Source: JAJDXW01 sp965202895 (GTDB lineage Bacteria; Pseudomonadota; Gammaproteobacteria; HK1). Taken from it: 64,000 nucleotides of DNA. The notes under the pieces were generated by a model. It had not been told where the DNA came from. It saw only the letters and a program-made list of their open reading frames with translations, and made no database searches. Of the stretch, positions 41,408 to 49,895 are shown piece after piece (the first letter of the stretch is position 1; the number at the start of each line of letters is the position of its first letter). The position numbers and the translations under genes were made by a program. Location: positions 806,001 to 870,000 of the forward strand of contig OZ241901.1 in NCBI GenBank assembly GCA_965202895.1, given 5' to 3'.

Positions 41408-42808
41408 ATGGCGAAGTTCATCGGCCGCGTGAAGGAGCTCGATCTGCTGGTCAAGGCGTTCGAGTCCCCGCGCGCGGAATTCATCCCGATCTACGGCCGC
41501 CGCCGGGTCGGCAAGAGCGAGCTCATCCTGAAGTTCATGGCCGATCGGCCAGGGGTGTATTACCTCGGGCAGCAGTCTCCCGCGCCGTTGCAGGTGCGCG
41601 AGTTCCTCGAGGAGGCGGCCCGCGCACTCGACATGCCCCTGCTCGCGGAGCTTCGCGCCATGGACTGGCGGGAGGCGCTGACCACCGTGGCCGCGCAATG
41701 GGAGAGGGCGCATCCCGGCTCGAAGCTGATCCTCGCCCTCGACGAGTTCCAGTGGATCGCGGCTTCGAGCCCCGATCTGCTCTCGGCCCTGCAACAGTGC
41801 TGGGACCGGCGCTGGAAGGGGGCCGGCAACGTCATGCTCCTGCTCTGCGGCTCCTACCTGGGGTTCATGGAACGGGAGGTGCTCGGCAGGACGAGCCCGC
41901 TGTTCGGGCGGCGCACCGCCCAGATCCACCTGCGGCCGTTCGGCTACCTGGAGGCGGCGCGCTTCCATCCGCGGTGGTCGGAGACGGATCGGGCGAAGGC
42001 GTACTTCCTGGTCGGCGGCCTGCCTCAATACCTGCTCTGCCTGGACGACACCCGATCCATCGACCACAACGTCCGCCGGCATCTCCTCGACGAGTTCGCC
42101 CCGCTGTTTCACGAGCCGACGTTTCTGCTCCGCGAGGAGCTGCGCGAGATAGCGCCCTACCACGCCATCCTCTTCGCCGCCGCCTCCGGGCCGGGCGCCG
42201 TGCAGGACATCGCCGCCACCGCCGGAATACCCGATCGGAACCTGCACTACTACCTTCAGCAACTGGTGAACCTCGGCTATCTGCGGCGCCGGTATCCGCT
42301 CGACCGCCGCCGGCCGAATCCGAAACAGGTGCGCTTCGGGATCGACGACCCGCTTCTCCGGTTCTGGTTTCGCTTCATCTTCCCCAACATGAGCCTCATC
42401 CGCGGCAGCGGCGGCGCGAGCGCATTCACCGAACGGGTCGCGCCTTCGCTCGACACCTGGTTCGGAAGCTGCTTCGAACGCCTGTGCCGCGAGGCGCTGC
42501 CGCTCATCTACGCGAACGAAGGCGTCAGCGCCGGATACGAGGTCGGGGAGTACTGGAGCGGGACGGCCCAGATCGACGTCGTCGGGCTTCGCGAGGACCA
42601 CTGGACGGACCTCGGCGAATGCAAGTGGGGGGCGGTGCGGTCGCCGCGCTCGCTGGAGACGGAGCTGGACCGCAAGGCGGAGGCGTTCCCCAACCCCCGC
42701 GGCGCGACGCTCGGGCGCCGCTACTTCGTGCGCCGCAAGCCCGCCGCGAGAGAGGGCGCGAACGGCTGGCACTCGCTTCGGGACCTGTACGCCCTCGACG
42801 CCGGGTGA
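41408..42808 (+). CDS. AAA+ ATPase with DUF234 C-terminal domain
   Basis: The protein is 466 residues from ATG 41408 (MAKFIGRVKELDLLVKAFES). It shows Walker A GRRRVGKSELIL, Walker B LILALDEFQWIA, an arginine-rich sensor region and a winged-helix segment (DIAATAGIPDRNLHYYLQQL) followed by the C-terminal DUF234 domain with DVVGLREDHWTDLGECKWGA, which has a PD-(D/E)XK-like D...E-x-K pattern. Members of this archaeal/bacterial family are common near mobile or defence genes. The partner, if any, is not obvious; the convergent restriction gene ends 25 bp away. Confidence 0.88.
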   Translation: MAKFIGRVKELDLLVKAFESPRAEFIPIYGRRRVGKSELILKFMADRPGVYYLGQQSPAPLQVREFLEEAARALDMPLLAELRAMDWREALTTVAAQWERAHPGSKLILALDEFQWIAASSPDLLSALQQCWDRRWKGAGNVMLLLCGSYLGFMEREVLGRTSPLFGRRTAQIHLRPFGYLEAARFHPRWSETDRAKAYFLVGGLPQYLLCLDDTRSIDHNVRRHLLDEFAPLFHEPTFLLREELREIAPYHAILFAAASGPGAVQDIAATAGIPDRNLHYYLQQLVNLGYLRRRYPLDRRRPNPKQVRFGIDDPLLRFWFRFIFPNMSLIRGSGGASAFTERVAPSLDTWFGSCFERLCREALPLIYANEGVSAGYEVGEYWSGTAQIDVVGLREDHWTDLGECKWGAVRSPRSLETELDRKAEAFPNPRGATLGRRYFVRRKPAAREGANGWHSLRDLYALDAG

Positions 42809-42833
42809 CCGCCGCCGCCGAACCGAGCTGCGT

Positions 42834-45512
42834 TCAGGCGACGGAGGGCGCGCTCGTCGAAGCGCCGATCTTCCGAAGAAGCTGCGCCCGCACGTCCCGC
42901 CCGCCGACGTCCTTCTCGACGATGGCGAACAACCCCTTGCCCGCGCTCGTCCGTTCCCAGAGCGCCCCGACGGATCGCTTCTCCCGGGTATCCGCTCCTT
43001 CCGCGGTGAGCGCCCCCTTGTACTCGACGACGAACAGCCGGCCGTCGTCGAGACGGGCGACGAAATCCGGATAGAACCGGTCGGTCGCGGTCGGAAGCCA
43101 GAACGAGGCCGGGTGGCGGGCGACGTTGCGCACCCAATATTCGAGGCCCGGCAGGGAATCGAGGGCCTGGGCACACCGGATCTCCTCTCCGTCCTCCCGG
43201 CGACCGTCGAACGCGGGCACCCGGTCGGGGCCGAGGAAATGCCTCGCCGGCCTCCATCCGCCTCGATAGCGGCGTTCGCCCGCGTACATGCCGTCCCGGA
43301 ACGTGAAGGCGCAGTCGAACGAAACCTTCGGTCTCGCCTCGGGCGCGAACAGTCCCTGCTGATAGGCGGATTTCCGCTCGCGGGCGCGGACCGCGTCGAT
43401 CTTGCGGCGGACGGCGCGGGCGAGGACGAACTTGCAGCGCATGAGCGCGGATATCGAAATGCCGCGCGCACCGATGAGGTGGTCCACCAAGCCCCCAAGC
43501 CACTTCAACAGATCGCCTTGGGCGACGTCCGGCTGGCGAACCCGGCCGTCGAGCCACAGGATCAGAGTCTCCGGGGTCCATCCCTCCACGTCCACGTCGA
43601 CGTCGAGCGGAAGCTGCGCGGCCTCGCCGACGAACCGATGGGTGAGCCGTGCCCCTTCGAGATCGATCTCGAAGTTGTGTGCGATCCCGAGGATTGCGAA
43701 CTCGCTCTCGGTCGGCCGGAAGGGATGATCGAGCACCGACCAGGCGCGCGATTCCATGAAGAGAGCGGCTTCCGCGAGCCGCAGCTCCCCCTGCACCTCC
43801 GACGCGAGGCCCGGAACCACCAGCACCTCGCCGCGCTCGGCCGGGGGGTGCAGGTCTCTCGTCCGGGTGCGATAGCTCGCAACCGCCTCCGCGGCGCCCT
43901 CGCGTTCGCTCTCGGGCAGGGTCTCGAGGATCGCCTCCTCCAACGCGCCGCTTATCCACCCCGTCACCGCGACCTCGATTCCGCCGCCCTCGGCCTCACG
44001 CGCAACGACGCCGGCCGACGTATACCGTTCGAGCGCGGCGAGGGTTTCCGGCGGCGCCCGGACCTCGAACGTGAACGCCGGCTTCGCCGACCCGCCCCGC
44101 GCATCGAAGAGGCCGTGCTCGACGACCAGCTCTCCCTGCGCGGACTCCACGTTGTCCCTCGCCTCGTCTTCCTCGAAGCCCATCTTCACCAGCTTGTCGA
44201 TGAGCCCGCGCGCCGCCTCGCCGAAGTCCGGCTCGGAGAGGAAGGCGTAGGCCCGGTTGAGCTCCGCCGCCGCGCGCCGCTTCGCGTAGGGCATCCGGAG
44301 CACGCGGCCGAGCAATTGCTCCACGTCCCGCGCGCCCCGGATGCGCGAAACGGAGCAGAAGACGTAGGCGAAGGAGCAATCCCAGCCCTCCTTCAACGCC
44401 TGGACGGTGATGACGTATTCGACGGGGCAGGCCGGATCGAAGAGATCGATGCCGTCGATCTCTCGCTGATCGCCGGTCGCGATCGCGATCTTCTCCGGCG
44501 CTACCCGTTCGGTCTCCGTCAGGTATCGCTTCAACGCTTCGACCGTGACTTCCCGGTTCCTCGGTTGCGCCTGGAACAGAACGATGGGGCGGAGCCGACC
44601 GGGACCGCCCTCCGCCGCCGCTGCACCGGCCAGCCGGGCGCGTGCGGCGATCGCGCCGTTCACCGCGTTCTGCCAGCTTTCGTGTTCGGCGAGCATGATG
44701 GGGAGCTTGACCATCTCCTCGCGCTTCAACTCCTGCGCCGTCACGCTGTGCAGGATGTTCGAGTCGGGTTTGGGCGTCGCGGTGAACTCGATGACGGCGC
44801 ACGGATTCACCCGCATCTGCATCTCCCGGGTGAGTCCGGTGACCGCGTTGTGCGCCTCGTCCACGATCATCAGGGGGCGGTGAAGGTGCAGGAGGTTGGC
44901 GAAGGAGAACTTGATCCCGCCGCCCTCCCGGCGTTCGAGCCCCGGCGCCTTCGCCGGAGCGTCGTCGAAGTGCGGCTCCATTTCCTCGTGGTGGGCGTAG
45001 ACCTTGCGGCCCTCGGTGTTGTTGACCCGGAGGGTCTGGATCGTGCCGACGACGATGCAGCAGTGGTCACGGAGAACCTGCCGGCGGACGTGGGCGAAGT
45101 CGGCGATGTCGAACACCCGGACCCTCCCCCGGAACGCCTCGTCCAGCGCTTGGCGGCAAGGATGGCGAGGGCTCTTCAGCGCCTCGGCGGTCTGGCGCCG
45201 GATGGTGTTGGTGGGAACCAGCCAGAGCACCAGCGGCGAGTCCTTCTCGATCCAGGCGTCCCGCGCGACCGCCACCGCATGGGCGGCGAGAAGGGTCTTG
45301 CCGCCGCCGGTGGGGAGGCGAAGGCAGACGTAGGGCGTGCCCGGCAGCCCGTCGAGCGGCGTATAGGTTCCCGCGTAGCGGCCAAGACGCGCCGCCTGTT
45401 CCGGTTCCTGCACGATCGCCTCGTAGGCGTGCTTTGCGCGGACCGCGCGGGCATCCTCCAGAAAACGGCGAAGGAGGTCGAGCGTCTCCGTCTGGTATTG
45501 CTTGAGCTGCAC
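42834..45512 (-). CDS. res: type III restriction enzyme Res subunit (DEAD/DEAH helicase-nuclease)
   Basis: The start is GTG 45512, 2 bp after the mod stop; 892 residues. Superfamily 2 helicase motifs are visible: LRLPTGGGKTLLAAHAVAVA (Walker A), MIVDEAHNAVTG (DEAH box), FTATPKPDSN, and, in the C-terminal RecA lobe, ALKEGWDCSFAYVFC followed by EQLLGRVLRMPYAK. The C-terminal endonuclease region holds YPDFVARLDDGRLFVVEYKG, a PD-(D/E)XK-type site. Together with the Mod gene it forms a complete type III restriction system. The length is close to the ~900-1000 residues expected. Confidence 0.93.
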   Translation of the reverse strand: MQLKQYQTETLDLLRRFLEDARAVRAKHAYEAIVQEPEQAARLGRYAGTYTPLDGLPGTPYVCLRLPTGGGKTLLAAHAVAVARDAWIEKDSPLVLWLVPTNTIRRQTAEALKSPRHPCRQALDEAFRGRVRVFDIADFAHVRRQVLRDHCCIVVGTIQTLRVNNTEGRKVYAHHEEMEPHFDDAPAKAPGLERREGGGIKFSFANLLHLHRPLMIVDEAHNAVTGLTREMQMRVNPCAVIEFTATPKPDSNILHSVTAQELKREEMVKLPIMLAEHESWQNAVNGAIAARARLAGAAAAEGGPGRLRPIVLFQAQPRNREVTVEALKRYLTETERVAPEKIAIATGDQREIDGIDLFDPACPVEYVITVQALKEGWDCSFAYVFCSVSRIRGARDVEQLLGRVLRMPYAKRRAAAELNRAYAFLSEPDFGEAARGLIDKLVKMGFEEDEARDNVESAQGELVVEHGLFDARGGSAKPAFTFEVRAPPETLAALERYTSAGVVAREAEGGGIEVAVTGWISGALEEAILETLPESEREGAAEAVASYRTRTRDLHPPAERGEVLVVPGLASEVQGELRLAEAALFMESRAWSVLDHPFRPTESEFAILGIAHNFEIDLEGARLTHRFVGEAAQLPLDVDVDVEGWTPETLILWLDGRVRQPDVAQGDLLKWLGGLVDHLIGARGISISALMRCKFVLARAVRRKIDAVRARERKSAYQQGLFAPEARPKVSFDCAFTFRDGMYAGERRYRGGWRPARHFLGPDRVPAFDGRREDGEEIRCAQALDSLPGLEYWVRNVARHPASFWLPTATDRFYPDFVARLDDGRLFVVEYKGALTAEGADTREKRSVGALWERTSAGKGLFAIVEKDVGGRDVRAQLLRKIGASTSAPSVA

Positions 45513-45514
45513 GG

Positions 45515-47047
45515 TCAGGCTCTCGCCTTCACGTCGTAGGGGGTCTGCTTGAACGTCAGCCGTTCCGCCTGGAGGGCGGCGGGGCCGAGTGCGGAACGCG
45601 CCCCGTAGATGGTGAGCGGACCATCGAAGCCGTCGGACGCCGCCCGGACGAGGGCCAGCGTCCGGCGGGTCAGCACGTTGCCGCCGTCGGTGGACCGGTC
45701 ACCCAGGATCCCGTTGTAGAGCAAGGCGTAGCCGCGGCCGTCGTGAGCGCCGAGGAAGGGGGAGGGCGATGCCGGGTCGGTCCAGGGACGGCCGGTCTCG
45801 GAGAACCACAGATGTGCGGCGAGCACGGGGAAGCGGATGTCGGAGCGGATGCGGCCGTCCGCGTCGAAGGCGGGCGGCCCGAGGCGGTAGAAGCGAAAAC
45901 CGCCGCCGCCCCGCCATCCGACGGCCTTCGAGATGCCTCCCTGCTCGCCTTCGATCACCCCTTTCAGCCGCGGCGCACAGTGGGTGACCGCATGTTCGCC
46001 CATCTCGATCCCGATCCAGCGCCGCCCCATCTTGTGCGCTACCGCCGCCGTGGTCCCGGACCCGAGGAAGGAATCGAGCACCAGGTCGCCGGGGTTCGTA
46101 GCGATGTGGAGGATGCGCTCCAAGAGACGCTCCGGCTTCGGGGTGCCGAACACGTCGCCGCCGAACAGATTCACGATCTCCTTCTTCGCGTCCTGGGTAT
46201 GGCCGACTTCTTCGTAGGGCCATAGCGTTTGAGGAACCCTTCCGGCCTTGACTTCGGACAGGAATCGCTTGATTTGCGGAATTGCATTCTTGTTTTTTCC
46301 CCACCAGATACGATTATCTTCATGCAGTTCTTCCATTTTCTCTTTCTTGATTACCCAGTATCGGCCCTTTGGAGGGCCTTCTATAGTGCGTCCACCGGGA
46401 GTGGTGATGCTGTAAATTCCAAGACTGTATGGATTACGGGCTGAAAGGTCACTCGTCTTCCACGGTCCGCGAGGATCATCGTCCGGGTTCTTGTATGCCT
46501 TGTTCTGTCGCTCCGTCCGAGGCATGAGGTTCGGCTGGAAACCGTCGGCGTTCTTCGAGAAGACCAGGACGTAGTCGTGATCCGATGAAAAATGTCGTGC
46601 GCTGGATTTCGGGGAGTAATTCTTTCTCCAGATGATGGTGTCGACGAAGTTCTTCCGCCCGAATATCTCATCCATGACGACCTTGAGATAATGCCCCTCG
46701 TTGTCGTCGATGGATACCCAGATCGAACCGTCATCCGCCAACAGATCGTGAAGAAGTTCAAGACGCGGCCACATCATCGCCAACCACCGCGCGCGCTCCA
46801 AGCTGTCGTCGTAATGCTCGAAGGCGGAGCGCGTGTTGTAGGGCGGATCGATATAGATGCACTTCACCCGGCCAGCGTGGAAGGGCAGCAGCGCCTTGAG
46901 GGCCTCCAGATTGTCGCCCTGAACCAGCAGATTGTCGGCGTCCGATTCCCCTGCCGAGAGATCGGCAGCTTCCTCCAGCAGCCGATAGGGCGCGCGGGCG
47001 GCGGCGCGAAGGTCATCATCCCTCGTCAACCAGTGCAGGATGGGCAT
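45515..47047 (-). CDS. mod: type III DNA methyltransferase Mod subunit (beta class)
   Basis: This 510-residue protein shows motif IV IYIDPPYNTRSAFEHYDDSL near residue 66, and motif I VLDSFLGSGTTAAVAHKMGR late, the order of beta-class N6-adenine methyltransferases. Between them lies a target-recognition region (around residues 140-275) with DNRIWWGKNKNAIPQIKRFL. That region is visibly AT-richer in DNA (about 46230-46640) than either flank, which suggests exchange of the recognition domain. It precedes res by 2 bp. The recognition sequence cannot be read from the gene. Confidence 0.93.
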   Translation of the reverse strand: MPILHWLTRDDDLRAAARAPYRLLEEAADLSAGESDADNLLVQGDNLEALKALLPFHAGRVKCIYIDPPYNTRSAFEHYDDSLERARWLAMMWPRLELLHDLLADDGSIWVSIDDNEGHYLKVVMDEIFGRKNFVDTIIWRKNYSPKSSARHFSSDHDYVLVFSKNADGFQPNLMPRTERQNKAYKNPDDDPRGPWKTSDLSARNPYSLGIYSITTPGGRTIEGPPKGRYWVIKKEKMEELHEDNRIWWGKNKNAIPQIKRFLSEVKAGRVPQTLWPYEEVGHTQDAKKEIVNLFGGDVFGTPKPERLLERILHIATNPGDLVLDSFLGSGTTAAVAHKMGRRWIGIEMGEHAVTHCAPRLKGVIEGEQGGISKAVGWRGGGGFRFYRLGPPAFDADGRIRSDIRFPVLAAHLWFSETGRPWTDPASPSPFLGAHDGRGYALLYNGILGDRSTDGGNVLTRRTLALVRAASDGFDGPLTIYGARSALGPAALQAERLTFKQTPYDVKARA

Positions 47048-47942
47048 GGATCGGCGCCGCCTCTCTCGTTACTCTCGATCGCCTGCCGCGGGTCTCGTCT
47101 CTTTACCGCTTCCTGGTTCCCTTCGGCAGACTTCCATTTCCGCGCTACGACGGCGCTGCTCCGCCAAGTCGATTTCGCGCTGAAGGGTGCCGTCATGCTC
47201 CATGCGTCCCCTGCCACTCGACGCCGCTGTCCTTGCCTCCCGGCCGACGCAACCAGTGCCGGCAATACCCACCGCCCGTGGACGGAACCGCTCGTGGCAT
47301 GGCGGCCGGCAGCGGCCCCGCCCCGCTGCACTACGTTTCCGGCACGGCCTGAGCACAGTATGCAGCCCGGCCCTCGCCGGTCCCACAGGCCCAAGGCGGC
47401 TCCAGCTCGAAGCGATCCGACGATCTTGCCTCCCCCCTACGGCCAGCCTCGGCGACCCGTGCGACGCAGGCCCACCCGCGAAGTCTGACCCATGCCTGAG
47501 CCGGCAATCAAGCCACCGCCGCTCCCTCCCCGCCTCCACTCGTTCCGGGCTCCGCCTGTCGAAGGCGCTGCTCAACCGATTCGCGCTGAAGTGCCGAATC
47601 GCCCATCGACGGACGGAACCGCAAGATGCGGGGCGGTGCGCTCCGGCCCGAGTCTTCCGGTAGACTTGCGGCGTAGACCAAGTGTCGCATCAGGAGCTGC
47701 GTGGCATGGCAACGAACTCGCGATGATGACCGGCCTCGCTGATCTTCGGGCCGGCCTCGCCACCACGGGAGGCTGGCTCTGCCACGCCCCGTGGATCCAG
47801 GGCGGCATGAGCGTCGCCGGTTGAAGGCGGTCGTGCGATGCCTCCCAAAGACACGAAACTTATTGAAAATAAAATGAATTTTATCTTCATAAGCGCATCA
47901 TCGCGTCTCGTTCGGGTTGCGTGAACCGCAGACGAGGCGTTC
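47048..47942. other. 895-bp gene-poor stretch with decayed coding remnants
   Basis: No convincing gene is present between mod and the five-gene operon. The segment 47148-47185 recurs, imperfectly, at 47560-47591 in the same orientation. Read leftward both encode similar short stretches (LQREIDLAEQRRR and LQRESVEQRLRQ), which look like two decayed C-terminal coiled-coil ends. Coiled-coil companions are common beside type III systems, so a lost partner gene is plausible. The rightmost ~90 bp are AT-rich and promoter-like. Confidence 0.4.
47863..47892 (+). promoter_or_regulatory. putative promoter/operator of the five-gene operon
   Basis: The stretch has TTGAAA at 47863-47868 and a weaker -10-like TCATAA at 47887-47892 (18-bp spacing). 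Between and across them lies an inverted repeat gaaaataaaat (47865-47875) / attttatcttc (47878-47888) with one mismatch and a 2-base centre, a likely repressor site. It is ~50 bp upstream of the GTG start and is the most AT-rich sequence in this part of the window. A site bound by an H-NS-like protein is an alternative. Confidence 0.45.
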
Positions 47943-49895
47943 GTGACGGCCATGGCACGACCGTACGCGGGAGAGATGGCGAAGCTGGCGGAGACCTTCG
48001 CTTGGGCGGAGGAAGCCGACCTCCAGCCTTTGCGCCATGCTGTCCGCGTCGCCGGCCTGTCGCCGCTTCGCGTCGTCGGCTCCGGCGGTTCCCTCACCGG
48101 CGCCCATGCGCTGGCCAGTCTGCACCAACGTTATACCGGCCACCTCGCCGCGGTGGCCACGCCCTTCGAAGCGGTCGTCGAAACAGTCGACACAGCCGTT
48201 GCTGTTTGGCTGCTGAGCGCCGGAGGCGGCAACACCGACATCCTGGCTGCGGCAAAGGCGCTGATCCTGCGCGAACCACGCCAAGTCGGCGTCCTTTGCG
48301 GCCGCGACACCAGCCCTCTGGCCGAGCTTTGCCGCCGGCACCCATTCGTCGACCTGCTGCTCTACCCGCCGCCCGCCGGCAAGGACGGCTTCCTCGCCAC
48401 CAACTCGCTGCTCGGCTTCACCGTCCTGCTCACGCGAGCCTACGCCGCCGAGTTCGGTTCGGATGCCGACTGGCAGGATGCGGCCGGCCGTCTGAAGCCG
48501 TTGCTCCCGGATACCTCCGCCGCTCTGGAAGCATGGGAGGCGTCCACCGCGCCGCTCTGGAAGCGAGCCACTACGCTTGTCCTTCATGGCCCCTCCGCCC
48601 GGATTGGGGCAATCGATCTGGAATCCAAGTTCACCGAAGCCTCGCTCGGCCATCTTCAGATCGCCGACTACCGCAACTTCGCGCACGGCCGACATCACTG
48701 GCTCGCCAAGCGGGGCGATGCCAGCGGCGTTCTCGCATTCATCACCAACGCGGACCGGGTGATCGCCCGGCGCACGCTCGACCTGCTCCCTGCGGACATC
48801 CCCCAGGCGCGGCTCATGTTCGACGGCGGACCGTGCGCCGTAGCACTGGCGTCGCTGCTCGCGGCGCTGAGGATCACAGGGTGCGCCGGGCGCAGCCGGG
48901 GTATCGACCCAGGACGACCCGGCGTGCCCGAGTTCGGCCGGAAGCTCTACAAGCTGCGGCTCCCGCATCCCCGACGCGCTGCGGGGTTACCACGCGTTAC
49001 GCCGCGGGAAGCCGCGGCCATCTTCCGGAAAGCGGGCGCCGCCCCGGATCGGCTCGCCGCATTGGGCGAGCTTGAGCGCTGGCGCGATGCACTCACGGCT
49101 TTCCTCGCCCGTCTGCGCGGCACCCATTTCGCCGGCATCGTTCTCGACTATGATGGCACGGTGGTTGACACCCGACGCCGATACGAACCCGCGGACGCGG
49201 AAATGGCCTCCGAACTCGTTCGCCTCACCGAAGCGGGCGCTCGCATCGGGGTCGCAACCGGTCGAGGCAAATCGGTTCGATACGACCTTCAGAAACGCCT
49301 GCCTCGCACGCTCTGGCCTCTCGTTCTGGTTGGCTACTACAACGGCGCGGAAGTCGCATCGCTCGACGATGGCGGCGTTCCGGATGGATCCGGGAACGTC
49401 TGCGCCGCCCTTCAGCCGCTTGCCGACGCCCTGCACCATGAACCGGAGCTCTCCGAATGCAGGCGCCAGCAAGACCGCCCCTTCCAGATTACACTAGAGG
49501 CGACCCGTGTCATGCCCGTGAGCCGGCTTTGGGATCTTGCGCATCATTTCATCCGCGCGACCGGCGTTCATGGCGTTACCGTCACGTGTTCCGGTCATTC
49601 GGTTGACGTAGTGGCGCCCGGGGTGTCCAAGTTGAACGTCGTTCGGCAGTTACGTGAAACGGTCGGCGACGAGCCCATTCTCGCCATTGGCGACCGCGGC
49701 CGTTGGCCAGGCAACGACCATGAGTTGCTCGGTGAGCCGTTTACCCTCGGGGTCGATGAGATCAGTCCCGACCCCGCAACCTGCTGGCATCTTGGCGAGC
49801 CGGGTCAGCGCGGAACCGTGGTTACCCTTGAATATCTCTCCGCACTGGAAGCGCAAGAGGGTCGTTTGAAGTTCAAGGAAGGGTCGCTTCAATGA
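47943..49895 (+). CDS. SIS-domain / HAD-phosphatase fusion protein (operon gene 1)
   Basis: The start is GTG 47943 with GAGG upstream (ATG 47952 is an alternative); 650 residues. Residues ~30-330 form a double SIS (sugar isomerase) module: VVGSGGSLTGAH at 44-55, LLSAGGGNTD at 90-99, and DLESKFTEASLGHLQIADYR followed by NFAHGRHHW at 225-253, the GlmS/AgaS-like isomerase layout. Residues ~395-650 are a HAD phosphatase of the Cof/trehalose-phosphatase type: DYDGT 402-406, GVATGR 436-441, VSKLNVVRQL 561-570 and IGDRGRWPGND 582-592. It should isomerise and dephosphorylate a sugar phosphate. The stop overlaps gene 2 by 4 bp. Confidence 0.85.
   Translation: MTAMARPYAGEMAKLAETFAWAEEADLQPLRHAVRVAGLSPLRVVGSGGSLTGAHALASLHQRYTGHLAAVATPFEAVVETVDTAVAVWLLSAGGGNTDILAAAKALILREPRQVGVLCGRDTSPLAELCRRHPFVDLLLYPPPAGKDGFLATNSLLGFTVLLTRAYAAEFGSDADWQDAAGRLKPLLPDTSAALEAWEASTAPLWKRATTLVLHGPSARIGAIDLESKFTEASLGHLQIADYRNFAHGRHHWLAKRGDASGVLAFITNADRVIARRTLDLLPADIPQARLMFDGGPCAVALASLLAALRITGCAGRSRGIDPGRPGVPEFGRKLYKLRLPHPRRAAGLPRVTPREAAAIFRKAGAAPDRLAALGELERWRDALTAFLARLRGTHFAGIVLDYDGTVVDTRRRYEPADAEMASELVRLTEAGARIGVATGRGKSVRYDLQKRLPRTLWPLVLVGYYNGAEVASLDDGGVPDGSGNVCAALQPLADALHHEPELSECRRQQDRPFQITLEATRVMPVSRLWDLAHHFIRATGVHGVTVTCSGHSVDVVAPGVSKLNVVRQLRETVGDEPILAIGDRGRWPGNDHELLGEPFTLGVDEISPDPATCWHLGEPGQRGTVVTLEYLSALEAQEGRLKFKEGSLQ

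Noticed and set aside
41108..43498. Extended leftward open frame upstream of the gamma-glutamyltransferase start
   Set aside because: It is antisense to the DUF234 ATPase and shows no recognisable protein; the GGT similarity begins at 41107.
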